A stretch of 64,000 nt of DNA from Limnoperna fortunei (GCA_944474755.1 OX104114.1:79346623-79410622), one strand, 5' to 3'. Shown: positions 1-11,760, numbered from the stretch's first letter. Translations and numbers: made by a program. Notes: generated from the sequence alone by a model not told the origin.

Positions 1-597
1 ATTGCTGTGTATAATAAATGTTATTTTATTTATATTCTTTAGACACATTTGTCCAGAAATACACAGCGTGTTTATAACAGTTATGAATAGTATGATGTTT
101 ACAATAACTAAATGTATGATATAGGTCTGTATCTACATGCATATAAAGTAGCTAGTTAAATGTAAACAATGGCAACATCAGACAAATTTGGTCCGGCAAA
201 AGCTGCTTCGGTCCAGCATTTCTGGGGAAGTTGGTGGACCGAATGTCCACCATTCTTTGGAAAGATTTCGTGAAGACTGCATATTTTATAAGCATACAAT
301 CTGGTTTTTTCAACATTTTTGTTCATAGATACATCTACAGATCCTAAGTGTTTAACCACAAAAATGTACAGTACGCCCAGAGAGGATGGTCACTCAAACA
401 CTCAAATAAGAGAAATTTCTCCATGTTACATAGTGTATTACCTAAATTTTCTCAGAAAATAACAGTGTTTCAGAGTGTTATCTGTCACCAAATAAAAATT
501 AATCCCCTTAAGCTTGATGTACCCACTTTTGGGTGTGACACTGTGTTTTTCGGATTTTCAGGGTGTATAAAATTTATTGTATCTATTGTTTATTGCA
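1..597. other. AT-rich stretch, no gene seen
   Basis: Open frames here are short and show no recognisable protein. The only structure I see is a roughly 40-bp stretch at 364-402, beginning TGTACAGTACGCCCAGAG, which recurs inverted at 5445-5486. Confidence 0.5.
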
Positions 598-1613
598 ACT
601 TGGCCACAATCATCCTTCGTGCTCCTAGTTTCAAGTTTGTACCCAGGGTGTTGATCAACAGACAAAGATGGCCGCTGTTACTAAAAATAGAACATGGGTG
701 TCAACACAGGTTTTTGATCATTATCTCAAAAATTAAAATAGCTCTAGAGAAAACCGTTACTTCAAATTGATCAGCACATTAAGGTCAACAAGAGTTGCCA
801 TTAGTGTGAAGTTGTATATTGTAGAGTTATTGCCCTTTATTGACGATTTTGGACAAAACTTGAAAACTATAAGAGGCAGAGTGAAACTGTAAATGGCAAA
901 AATGATCAGCAATAAAAGCCCTACAATTCACTTGATTGGTCTGAAATTGTCAGATGACTCCTTATATGAGTGATTGCCCTTAAATGACAATTTTTTATGA
1001 AATTGTCCCTATTTGTCCTGTAACTTTAAAACTATAACAGCTAGAGAAAAACTGTAAATAGCAAAAATGATCAGCAATACAAGCCCTACAATTCACTGCA
1101 TTAGTCTGAAATTGTCAGATGACTACTTATAGAAGTTATTGCCTTTAAATGGCAATTTTTTATGAAATTTTTCATTTTTGTCCTGTAACATGAAAACTAT
1201 ATAGCAGTTAGATTGAAACTGCAAAATTGCACAAATGATCAGCAATAGAAGCCCTACAAATGATTGCTTAGTCCAAAATTGCAAGATGACTATTGGAGTT
1301 ATTGCCCTTTAATTATGAATTTGGAAAAATTGAACAGTTTTTGTATTATAAATTAGTCTATAACACACCTAGAGTAAAACTGTAAATTTCTATGTACCCT
1401 AAAGGACAAGGCCTACAAACCATTTAATTTTCAGAAATTGTCTGATGGGCACCTTATAGGAGTTATTGTACTTAACTAAAATTTTTGTAGAAATGTTTAG
1501 TTTGTGCACAGTAATTAGTTAAAAGCTGTAACAACTAGACTGAAACTGTTAAATATATAAATGAAGTCATTTGGGTTCCAGGTGAGCGATTACAGGCTCC
1601 TGGGAGCCTCTAG
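598..1613 (+). mobile_element. 5'-truncated hairpin-ended modular element (type alpha)
   Basis: Similarity to the complete copy at 24893-26634 begins near AACTTGGCCACAATC and runs to the shared 3' end. The end carries CAGGTGAGCGAT, the palindrome GGCTCCTGGGAGCC and then CTAG at 1610-1613, followed by host T. The interior is a tandem series of modules near 165 bp; the landmark GCCCTACAA recurs at about 916, 1081 and 1251. The 5' hairpin is missing. It is noncoding: the 140-residue frame at 348-770 runs from flanking DNA into the repeat and is spurious. Confidence 0.75.
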
Positions 1614-1775
1614 TTTCTATTTCGCTCAGCTTTCTATTTTCAAAACTATTTTACATGCATAAGAATTTTTTTCAAACAGAACTTCCCTTTTTTTTTTAAT
1701 TTCGGTAATACTGAAGCTAGATGTAAAGCTTTTATCCTGAATTATACTTGATGTAAAGCCCACAGTTTAACAGTT

Positions 1776-1890
1776 GTGTATTTATGTGCATGTTACACAT
1801 GCTTTAGTCCAGAGTAGGGAGAAAAATATTTTTTGTGTATTTATGTACATGTTACACGTGCCTTTAGTCTATAGTAGGGAGAAAAATGTT
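1776..1890. repeat. Two-copy 59-bp tandem duplication
   Basis: A unit beginning GTGTATTTATG and ending near AGTAGGGAGAAAAAT occurs twice, starting at 1776 and 1835. The copies differ at several bases, so the duplication is not recent. The surrounding 1614-2322 is AT-rich with nothing else recognisable. Confidence 0.7.
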
Positions 1891-2322
1891 TGAAGTGTAT
1901 GCCTTTTGTCAATTGATTGGCTAAATGAAAATAAATTGGCATATTACATGTATTTCAGGGAAAACAAAATGAAATCAGTATAAAAAAACAATCATCAGTA
2001 TACCGGTAACAGTTACTTGAAACATAAAAAGTCTATTTTTATCTCCAATTACTAATTTGGGTCAATTTGGGTGTACAAAAATTTAACATTTTTATTAATG
2101 TGTATACGAATTATGTTTTTTAAATTAAAACTAATTTTATTACCAGGTTTTGGGACAATAAAGAAGGATGAAAATATTTATTTATCTTTGACCTTGATTA
2201 CTTTCTGCTGACCATGTGGTTAAACAGTTGTTTATTTATTTATGTCACTTGCACCTTGCCTAGAGAAAATGTTAGCATTTGTGTTTTGCTGGCCTAAACA
2301 AATTGATATAGAATGAAATAAT

Positions 2323-2984
2323 AAGGATGCAGGATACGGTTCTTTGCATTAAAATATTATCAACAGAGGTCGTGGTCTTGTTTTGTCAAATAAAAACATG
2401 TGTGACATTTTGCATAGATCCAATTGTACTGGAAATGTTGTACATATATTTAATTTGTGTCCTGCATTTTCAGTTTCAAGGTAATTTGATAAGATTTTTA
2501 TAAAATCATCGATAAAAATCAGCTGTTTCATGTGAGAAAATCGGACAAATCATTAGCATTTACCTTCATTTGAAAAATTCTGACACTGTAACGCCTAACA
2601 GAAGAGCAATATGACATATATATTTGTTTATTTAGATCAATTTCCAAGCAGAAAAACACTGGCAAAATACTTGTCATCCACCTCGATTTCACACAATTTT
2701 GTTGACAAGGAACATGCTATTTTAATGCATCAGAGAGAGCTAAAGCTAGGAGTCAAATGGTCTTATAGGCAGTCTCGGGGTTTTACTACTATAACAAGGA
2801 TGACAACCAAATATTATATATATTTCTTTTCTATAAACATGACACTTTCTACTGACACTTCAAAAATTTATTGCATTTCATTTATCAAAGATGTGAGTAA
2901 ACTGCAACTGGACCGTACTACTATATTAAGGAATTTCACAGGGGGACATTCGAAACTAAACTACAAAACCGTATACTGCTACCT
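2323..2984. repeat. 662-bp direct repeat, left copy
   Basis: This block is repeated in direct orientation at 4438-5099 with a constant offset of 2115. By eye the copies differ at one base (2970 C, 5085 G), so they are very young or under conversion. Each copy contains a 125-139-residue plus-strand frame starting at 2611 or 4726 that resembles no protein I know. The copies could be LTRs of a small nonautonomous retroelement, a segmental duplication or an assembly artefact. They do not begin TG or end CA, and no primer binding site follows the left copy. Confidence 0.85.
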
Positions 2985-4437
2985 TTAAGTCTAAAAATGT
3001 CATTTTTATTTGCAACTTTGTTTCTTCTGCCAATACATTATTAAATTCTGACTAAAAATTACTTAAACTGAACCTTGTATTTGCTTTGATTGAAAAGATA
3101 TAATGTTTTTAGAACATGTACCTTACTGCAAGTTTTCGGATTTAAATTCATGCAAGATTTCATTGACATAAAAAAGCATAAAACTTTTTTCTAATGAACA
3201 GTATGGCAAAAATAAAATTATATATTTGTGCGCTTACAACCAAGCTTTGTTAACAAAGTCGAAAGAGTTGAGAGAAATGCAAAATTAAGGTTACTTGTCA
3301 TTACACGGCAAAAAAATTTAAGCATATTAGGCTTTTTATATGAAAATATAAAAAATAGAGTTTTGGAGAAAAAAAAAATAGGGTGGTAAAAGCCCAAAAA
3401 AAGAAACCGCATGAAATGATCACAAAATGTATACCAAATAAGAATCAAATGCAATCAAATTCCATTTGGTCATAAATCTTACAGTTAGAATGATGATTCT
3501 TCCTTTCTGTGTCTGGGCTTAACACGGTCAAAATCACAAGAAGACAAGATGGTGTAAAAATGCAGTCAAAATCTTTGTCAAATCACAATACTAAAGTTCT
3601 TCCTACTCAGTAGTGACCTGAAAAAGATAGTGATCTGAATATCACATTAGCTGACCACTTCTATAAAGAGTTTGAAGAAAACATATTTGTGAATTATGTC
3701 AGATTCAAGGCATGCATTCATCTGCATACAAGTAGAAATATCGCAACTTAAGTTTAAAAGTGAACAGATGAGAATAGTGTGTAATAGTTGATATCAAGTG
3801 CACAATAGGCTAATTTTAATTGAATACTTTCTGTCTACTTGCAATAAACACACAATACTATTGTAATAAAAGCGGGGGAAAATAATAACTTTTTACTCGT
3901 TTCAGTGACATAAAAGGGTGAAGAATTTTCTGTTTTGTTTTTTTCCCACATGTTTTAAGTTGCCTGCACATACAAACACATAGGTGTAGTTGTTACAAAC
4001 ATGAGTAGAGAAACTTAACAAAGTACCTGACAGTTACAGTGCTTAAACTAAAAGTTTGGGGTGATCAACAATAAAAAACTAGCACAAAGTGAAAAAAATC
4101 AATCTTTCAAGTTAAATTTTCATTGTCGATGAAGTCAATTCATTCTAAAATGACTGAGTATTATCAGGTTGCTATGTCTACTATGCTTCTACTCAATAGA
4201 AATAAACCTTTAGTAATATATTAAATGTGTCACTGTTGATATAAATTAGTTTTTAACACAAGGCTGAAACAGAGTTATCTGTCTTGATATAAGTGTTGCC
4301 AGATAAAGTCCAATTTAATACATTTTCATGGCAAATAATTTACTACAAACAGTCTTAAACACAAGTACATGTGTCATAAAATACAAGGAATTCTTAAAAT
4401 GAAGATATTGTGAGTTTATACAAATATGCTCTTCTTA
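2985..4437. other. Spacer between the 662-bp direct repeats
   Basis: AT-rich, with no frame long enough to be convincing and no recognised repeat. If the flanking copies are LTRs this would be the interior of a noncoding element, but I see neither a primer binding site nor a polypurine tract. Confidence 0.4.
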
Positions 4438-5099
4438 AAGGATGCAGGATACGGTTCTTTGCATTAAAATATTATCAACAGAGGTCGTGGTCTTGTTTTG
4501 TCAAATAAAAACATGTGTGACATTTTGCATAGATCCAATTGTACTGGAAATGTTGTACATATATTTAATTTGTGTCCTGCATTTTCAGTTTCAAGGTAAT
4601 TTGATAAGATTTTTATAAAATCATCGATAAAAATCAGCTGTTTCATGTGAGAAAATCGGACAAATCATTAGCATTTACCTTCATTTGAAAAATTCTGACA
4701 CTGTAACGCCTAACAGAAGAGCAATATGACATATATATTTGTTTATTTAGATCAATTTCCAAGCAGAAAAACACTGGCAAAATACTTGTCATCCACCTCG
4801 ATTTCACACAATTTTGTTGACAAGGAACATGCTATTTTAATGCATCAGAGAGAGCTAAAGCTAGGAGTCAAATGGTCTTATAGGCAGTCTCGGGGTTTTA
4901 CTACTATAACAAGGATGACAACCAAATATTATATATATTTCTTTTCTATAAACATGACACTTTCTACTGACACTTCAAAAATTTATTGCATTTCATTTAT
5001 CAAAGATGTGAGTAAACTGCAACTGGACCGTACTACTATATTAAGGAATTTCACAGGGGGACATTCGAAACTAAACTACAAAACGGTATACTGCTACCT
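4438..5099. repeat. 662-bp direct repeat, right copy
   Basis: Near-identical partner of 2323-2984. If the unit is taken to begin at ATGCAGG, AAGG precedes the left copy and AAGG also follows the right copy at 5100, a possible 4-bp target duplication. AAGG also precedes the right copy, so this may be coincidence. Confidence 0.85.
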
Positions 5100-5444
5100 A
5101 AGGACAAAACACATCTTCACTGGCATACCGATTGTTGTCACTTGAACTAAGGACTGTATATTGGGTTTTTTTTCAATTATATCAAGTTGTTCTTTAAAAA
5201 ATTCTGTTCTAGTGCAAGTTCCGATTTATTTACGAAAATTATTAAAAATATTAAAGTTCTATTCTAAATTTCCTCTTATTAACTTGACTTCACAGACTAC
5301 ATCGAGGTTGTTGGTAATGCAAGAGTAACTAACAACAAATTGAATAAAAAATTAATTTTTGCAATTTGGGGTAGAGATAATTTGTGGGTGTCTACACTCA
5401 CAATTTTTGGCGTAACACCGTAAAACACTACATTGTGTAGAGTG

Positions 5445-5486
5445 TTTTTAAGTGACCATACACTCTGGGCGTACTGTACAATAATC
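5445..5486 (-). repeat. Inverted match to 364-402
   Basis: Read on the minus strand this begins TGTACAGTACGCCCAGAG and continues with a related TGGTCACT segment, as at 364-402. The two could be worn ends of a large element of about 5.1 kb enclosing the 662-bp repeats, but similarity fades quickly inward. The flanking 5100-5640 is AT-rich and holds no recognised gene. Confidence 0.4.
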
Positions 5487-5639
5487 TCTTGAAAATAAGC
5501 CCCCAAAGTGCAATTTTTTTAACTCACATATTTACTTTACTAAAAGTCACACTTATGAAATGCAGCTTTGGCATGACAAATGAAAAATGCTTGATGAGCT
5601 TGGTCGTGCTCATGCTCGACCAGTAGGTCCAGAAATGTG

Positions 5640-5915
5640 CCAATTGAATTCAACAATTATTTTCCACAATTAATCATCATTTTAAAATTTAAAAAGTTTC
5701 CTATTTGGTAGGGTGATTCTGTATAGTAATTATTAGAACAGAAGTGTATGCTATGAGCAGGAAATTGTTTGATGCTTTTTGGGCAATGTCGTTTGCGGTT
5801 GAGGTGGGAAAAGTCCTGCAGTTTTACCTTATTCCATTGAACATTATGAAAGCAGACAAACTTTTGTAAACAATGCATGGTCCTAGAAACAAAAATGGCT
5901 GATGAAATTCCCATA
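5640..5915 (-). mobile_element. Old relic of the palindromic MITE found at 51490 and 53582
   Basis: Scattered but ordered matches to 51606-51870 include ACAATTATTTTCCACA, GTGGGAAAAGTC, GAAAGCAGAC and GAAACAAAAATGGCTGA. The terminal inverted repeats are gone and the sequence has diverged well beyond the other two copies. The 85-residue minus-strand frame here is part of the repeat, not a host gene. Confidence 0.55.
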
Positions 5916-6124
5916 GCAAGTCAAGGACAATTTGTGGCATGTAAACATTAGGGCATAATATGAAATATGGATGTGTTACTGTGGACAAATTTTTTTATGG
6001 GATTTTTGTTCAAGTGAGGCACAATGAATATGGAATAATTAAAAAAAAATGCAAGTTAAATACTGAGCACACATGGGAGGGGGGAAGAGGGGGTGGGGGT
6101 TGAAATTTATTACTATATTTCTCT

Positions 6125-6392
6125 TTATTGTTTGTTTGTTTGAATGTTGTTCAATGCCATTTGAAGCAATTTTTCAGCTATGTCATGGCATCAAGTTTTT
6201 ATTGGGGGAGGAAGCCGGAGTACCTGGGGAGAAGCCCTGACCTTCAGTAAGAAAACTGGCAATCCTTGTCAATTCAGATTGGAGTCGAGTACACCCTGCC
6301 TGGAGTGAGACTCGAACCCCTGATCACAGTGTTGACAGACCATGTGATCAATAATTGAGGAACTACCGTAACCACTTGGCCAACCAGGCCCC
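6125..6392 (-). mobile_element. tRNA-derived SINE
   Basis: On the minus strand there is a promoter-like pair: an A box TGGCCAAGTGG (6372-6382), which fits TRGCNNAGYGG, and a B box GTTCGAGTC (6309-6317), which fits GWTCRANNC. They are 54 nt apart, wider than in a normal tRNA. The body contains a segment reading GGGGGAGGAAGCCGGAGTACC on the plus strand. The 3' tail is a short AAAC-type repeat near 6125-6141. A plus-strand relative lies at 28356-28596 and a fragment at 39867-39967. SINEs of this type are copied by a LINE partner; none is present in the window. Confidence 0.75.
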
Positions 6393-6588
6393 TTATTTCT
6401 ATTTAACTAAAAGTAATGATGCATTATGACTTTAAGGATTAGTATAATAGGCCTTTTTCAAATTTCAACAGTTTATGGTATTTTGTCCATTGAGCATTTT
6501 TAGCATTAGAAATCGTTAATTCTTATTGGCTTAAATCACAGCAAATACATGGTCAAAAGATAGGGCTAATTGTTCAAGAACAATTAGA

Positions 6589-7634
6589 AAGGTCTTTCCC
6601 AGATACCTTCATGAAATTAATTTTTCTTCATCTCTTGTTGTGAACTTAACTACATAAGTTACTGGACCATTTTGTAGGCAGAATAGACTATTTCTGTTGC
6701 CCTGAGTAAAGAAATATATGATTGTCAAGGACTTTTGTGGCCGTTGCTAAGGACAAAAGGCAACTTCCGGTTGTAAAATGACATCCTGATTTAAAAATAT
6801 ATGGTTGCTAAGGACTTTTTGTAATGGTGACCTGGTTGCTATGGTATGACCTTGACCTGAGACCTTTGAATATGGGCTCAAATTGAAGGCCATTACTTGG
6901 TGATCATGTTAAACCTATATGTTTACTAACTTATCAGTAACGGTTTTCAAATTGTATGCCAAAAACTGATTAACGGAAATGAGTCAAGGGCCCCCACTCA
7001 AAAACGGTTCAACAGTTCAATGCACAGTTTTGGACCAAATGTATCAAATGAAGGCCTTGATGAGAGGAGTATTTTTCCCATTTATTGTCTTCTTCCATCT
7101 TTTATAGTTTTTGAGTTGTAATGATAACAAGATTGGAGGCCTAAGGTCTGAACTTTGACTTTGAGATTTTCTTTAAGGACATGTCACAGGACGGCAAATG
7201 ATGAAGACCTTTCATGATTTCGACTTACAGTTTGTGAGTTACTGTGATAAGTGGAGTCTTTGAAACAGTCATGGGATACCGCTGACCTTCGCTAGTCAGA
7301 AATTTTTAGCAAAATATGTCATAAAGTTGTTTCAAAAGTTCCTTAACATTTGTCACAGTTTAGTTTTTTTAGTATCTGTTATACTTATAGTTCCAGAGAT
7401 TACGCGATAACAAGGTTTTCTGTGTTTGGACAGATAACTGCGTTAAGGAAAACGGTTTCGATTTCACAGGGTGAATTTCGAATAGACTTTCAGTGCCCAA
7501 AACTTGTGGCGAAAGACCAAAATGATATGTCGCGTAGTTTTTAAACTGTTTGGTTTTGAAGTTGGCCAAAAAAAAAAGAAAAATAATCAGAACAAAAACA
7601 ATAAGGTCTTCCCACTGATAGTGGGAAAGACCTT
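6589..7634. mobile_element. Nonautonomous element with 13-bp inverted termini and a 3' hairpin
   Basis: AAGGTCTTTCCCA at 6589-6601 is repeated inverted and exact at 7622-7634. The right terminus is also one arm of a hairpin: AAGGTCTTCCCAC at about 7603-7615 pairs with GTGGGAAAGACCTT across a short loop. The interior of about 1 kb has no convincing reading frame; the 64- and 73-residue frames at 7350-7725 are chance. No target duplication is obvious. The plan of terminal inverted repeat plus terminal hairpin resembles the other hairpin-ended families here, so a shared mechanism is possible. Confidence 0.65.
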
Positions 7635-7735
7635 AATAATGCTTCCTTTTGTTGGAGTATTGGATATAAAAGTATCACTTTTTAAGATTGCCAGCATTAA
7701 CAAAGGTTGTTTTATGGACATTTAAAATTAATAAA

Positions 7736-7769
7736 CAGGTGAGCGATACAGGCTTTCATGAGCATCTGG
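7736..7769 (+). mobile_element. 3' terminal fragment of a hairpin-ended element
   Basis: CAGGTGAGCGATACAGGC, a degenerate terminal palindrome and CTGG before host T match the common 3' end of the family. No upstream family sequence is recognisable, so only the tip remains. Confidence 0.7.
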
Positions 7770-9508
7770 TTTTTTATTCGTCCCAAAATATCCTGCTTAC
7801 TTTTTTAGTTCAGTTTCAGCTTTCTTTATTGATAACCATAAATGATTTCATGGTAAAATGAAATCCTCGTAAAAATTTGAAGACCATGAAAGAACAGAGG
7901 GATTCAGAAGGGAATGGTAAAAAAATTTGCCAACCTCAAAGAACTAGTGGAAGAAACATTTTTAAAAAAAAGGATCATAATACTTGTCCGAAATTGTGCA
8001 CAACACCTGTATACACTTGCAAGGCTTCATGTAATGTCACTGTATGACGTGTCATTGTTTTTTCATATACACATTGAAACAACACAACGTTTTCTTATTG
8101 CTTAAGCCCAAAAACAACCATTATGCAAGAATATTAGTTGTTTAAGTACCAATTTGAAAGTTGAGTGATTAGTATGTTCCTAAACTTAAACTCAATGCAG
8201 GATATAAAAACAAAAGGCTTATGAATTTGAACACACATTTCCATGGCTTATTTATGAGTAAGGAGTCCTCTACTAGTACTATACATGCATTTAGTTAAAA
8301 TAAAGATAAAATGTGGTTGAAATATTCTTGATCCTATTTATCCACATGTGTTATGAAACTGGGTTCATAATGGAAATATGATTCTTCTCATGGTAAATAA
8401 AGTACCTAAAATCCTGAATAAAGATTTTAAAAAGTACTGCTTACTGTAAATTAATCACCAGTATGATCAATCATTCAGTCAGTCGTTTTTGGTTAATAAT
8501 ATATGTAAACAACCAATTAGTTCATACATGCGAAATGATGGATTTAAATTGACGTCATTGGTTGCTTGACGTCACATGTTACTGAGGAATTTTTGTATTA
8601 TTGCTTTTTCTTCTTTAATCAAGTGAAAAGTCTTGAGCTATATGTATTGTCAAATAAATCGTTATTGTAAAATCAATTCTGGATAAGAATTTGAGCAAAA
8701 AGATCAAGTATTGTAAGTTGAAAGAAACCTTTATGTACTGTACAATGATTTCTATTCGTGGTTCATGGCGACAACAGTCAAAGTATTAAAGCTCTGAACA
8801 AATGGGCAAGAAGGAAAATAAGCATCTAAAATCGTATTAAGAAGCTTTAGATTGTACCCATAGTTTACATTTAAGTACGAGTAGCCTTGTGTACCTTTTT
8901 TACAATATAAGTTTTAAATGTAATATATGATATATTTTTTAAGGTTTTGACTTTAATTTGTGCAGGTACATTTGTTATGATTTTTTTTAAGGTGTCTAAA
9001 TAAGGGGAATGGATGATTGTAAAAAGGATGTCACTGTGTTGCAGTGTTAGACTGGAACTGCAGCTGAGGAACAGCTGATGTACTGTACAGTTCTTAAATT
9101 TCAAAAACAAAAAAAAAAAAAATTACACAAGATTGTACAGTAACTTATGTCTTGTTGTTGTGTCTTGTATTAGAATTCTAAATGATTTAACTGTCCTCAT
9201 GGAAACATTGTCTAATACTATTTGCACATTTTAGGTAACTGGCCTGGGGAGGTTATAACATTATTAGTGCTGACAGATCAGTATATTGGATTGTAATCTG
9301 TCATTGTTAACTGTCCAGTTATATTACATGTACTCAGTTGATAAGAAATTATGATGTATTAGCACAATACTTAGTTGTATGCTACTGACTTATTGTTATA
9401 TATATATGGTCTGTACTAACATACATCTGGATTTTTTAAGGTCTTCCATTATAACATGGATTGTAAGGAAGTTAAGAATTTAATTGTCCTTTTTTAGAGC
9501 CACTGATT
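7770..9508. other. AT-rich stretch without a recognised gene
   Basis: Reading frames are short and low-complexity. The one feature that stands out is the CRE/CCAAT cluster at 8512-8574. Confidence 0.4.
8512..8574. promoter_or_regulatory. Paired CRE palindromes with CCAAT boxes
   Basis: Two perfect TGACGTCA octamers lie at 8550-8557 and 8567-8574, 17 bp apart start to start, with ATTGG (inverted CCAAT) at 8557-8561 between them and a CCAAT at about 8512. TGACGTCA is the consensus CREB/ATF site and CCAAT binds NF-Y; both are classic promoter components. CpG is scarce in this DNA, which makes two intact copies notable. No transcript start or exon can be assigned from sequence alone. Confidence 0.4.
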
Positions 9509-10262
9509 AGTCTACAAAATCCCTTCCGTGTAATTTAGCATAGGCAGACAAAATCCCCCTCATTATATTTACAAGGCGGACAAAATCCCCCCTGAAAATT
9601 TTTCAAGGCGGATAAAATCCCAATCGGATTATGGTAATATCGATAAGTATTGTGCATCATGTTTTATAGTTTTTTACTTGGTACTTAAAATGATGAATGA
9701 GACAAAGATTAAAACATGGTTTTTTTTTTCGCATCGAGTCGATATGGTTTGTGTTGTACGACATGTGTTAATAAAGGAACCGCGCCATTTGATCCCTTTC
9801 ATTATTATTTACCGAAAAAACAATTCAAGTTATTGAACTAAATTATACCATTATTTTACTAAATTTTAACTTATTAGTAAAGGCCATACCCGTTTCAATT
9901 TTCTATAAGATATAGAGAATGTTTTGCTCAAGTAAGCGATATTCGTTTGATCATAAACATATTAATTAACAAGCCACCAATTAAGCACTGCAAATGAGAC
10001 AAACAATTATTATTATTAAGTAATTAAAATTCTGGGGTATTATTGAGTAAAAAATAAGGCCATTTTTAAGGTTTATCTATATATGTACGAGATGGTACTG
10101 TGTGAACATTTAAAAAACATGCATTTAAAAAAATCATATTCGGGAGGGATTTTGTCCGCCTTGAAAATTTTACAGGGGGGATTTTGTCCGCCTTGTAAAT
10201 TTAACGAGGGGGATTTTGTCCGCCTATGCTAAATTACACGGAAGGGATTTTGTCCTACTTAT
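9509..10262. mobile_element. Foldback-like DNA element with ~112-bp inverted termini built of tandem units
   Basis: The left arm (about 9509-9620) and right arm (about 10147-10262) are near-perfect reverse complements. Each arm contains three to four units of about 33 bp, each carrying GACAAAATCCC with a C-rich tail. The unit nearest the outside contains CTTCCGTGTAATTTAGCAT in both arms. The interior of about 520 bp is AT-rich and noncoding. Inverted termini made of short tandem repeats are typical of Foldback-type elements. I could not fix the target duplication. Confidence 0.75.
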
Positions 10263-10302
10263 TTCTTAAATGTGTACTGTTAGTACATACATGTACATGT
10301 AC

Positions 10303-10508
10303 TGTTCACAAAATAGACAATTGTGTTATTTGTGCATACACTGTACACTAAATAGACAAACTGTGTTGTTTGTGCATACACTGTACACTAAATAGACAAA
10401 TTGTGTTGTTTGTACAGAGGCTGTACACAAAATAGACAAATTGTGTTGTGTGTACACACACTGTACACAAAATAGACAAATGGTGTTGTTTGTGTACACA
10501 CACTGTAT
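10303..10508. repeat. 40-bp minisatellite, five units
   Basis: Units with CACAAAATAGACAAATTGTG or CACTAAATAGACAAA begin at about 10306, 10346, 10386, 10426 and 10466. The minus-strand cysteine-rich frames of 65 and 84 residues across it are products of the repeat. Confidence 0.85.
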
Positions 10509-11250
10509 GCATGATGGACACATTGTTCATACACTGAAAAACATTAATGTCAACTAGAATGTATGTATTGTGACAAACATCAGATTCCAAGATCTTGCAC
10601 ACCTGTATTTGTCAGGTAAAAAAGGTCACGGAAGGTCATGTTGTTCTGAGCATGCTTATTAAGACATATTGATCACAGTCTAGTGAGGGTTTTCTTGTTT
10701 TCTCATCAATTGATCAGACTGAAGCAGAATATAAATGGTTTGATATGCAATTAACGATTACTTTCTTAGCCTAGTAAATAATCTTTTACTCTTGGAAGTT
10801 TTTTTTTGTGATTATTGGAATATAGAAAATAATATATTCCTGGATTGTATAAAGAGATTCAGTGGTAGGTAAATTAAATTTTTGTTCTTGTTGTTTTTTG
10901 CGAATTTTTTGGAAATTTTTATGAAAGCAATTTATTATAAATTTAAAGGACAATGTTTATTCATTAAAGGCATAATATAATTCAGATGTTTTGAGGAATA
11001 ATGAAAACCAGATGGCTAATTTTACAAGATGCACAAACTGTATACATTGTAAACAAACACTTGAGGCGGCATGGGGCATGGAAGGATATATTTTCAAGTT
11101 TGTCAAAATAAGCCATCTCTAGATGTCAAGCACAAACAAATCAATCAATCGAATCAAAAGATGAGTCCTTCTTTTCCATTCATGAAAAATGGTAAAATTG
11201 ATGGTTCTCAATGTATTTTACACCTGATGAATACAATGTAACTTAAAATA

Positions 11251-11760
11251 TTTATGTCTCCCCCCACTTGGTGGGTCGAATTGTTTTTGTTCTGTTCATC
11301 TGTCCGTCCATCTGTCTGTTTTTTTTTTTTTGCAATGACCAATCAGTTACATTCCTTAAGGAGTTGAATAACAAATGGTCATCAATAAATAATCTGTTCT
11401 AAGGATATTTTGTTCTCAAAAAGACACATTTTTGTAGCAAAATATTGTAAACTTGTCGTGAAGTGTTTTTTGTTCCAAAAATCCTAACGCATGTTTGTTT
11501 TTTTTTTTTGGATAGGGCAAAATTATGAACTATATGTATGATACCTATTTTGTGTTATCACCTCCTCCAACTGTTTTTAACCTTGATATCAAACTTCAAA
11601 AAAAAAAAGATTGCACACTCAATGAATTTGTGCACCTGCTATTATGGAACTGCTTGAGGTTTTTTCCTCATTTTTCACAGACTTGTGAGAGCTTATTTAT
11701 TTTTCAGCGAATTTGACAGAATATAGTACTTTTTGAGTAATAACTTATAACTCTCTATAC
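11251..11760 (+). mobile_element. Possible 5' part of another hairpin-started repeat
   Basis: TTATGTCTCC leads into a small hairpin (CCCAC 11263-11267, loop TTG, GTGGG 11271-11275), then a pyrimidine-rich CTGTCCGTCCATCTGTCTG tract, an arrangement like the start of the AGCTCACC family. The 3' limit is arbitrary and no terminal hairpin was found. It recalls bivalve repeats with a CCCCCC/GGGGGG start, from memory only. Confidence 0.35.

Noticed and set aside
2611..5145. Duplicated 125/139-codon frames as a gene pair
   Set aside because: Identity is explained by the 662-bp DNA duplication; no motif, poor codon pattern, and the ends of the frames differ.
6300..6392. Functional tRNA gene on the minus strand
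   Set aside because: A and B boxes are present but spacing is wrong, no cloverleaf can be drawn, and the sequence continues into a SINE body.
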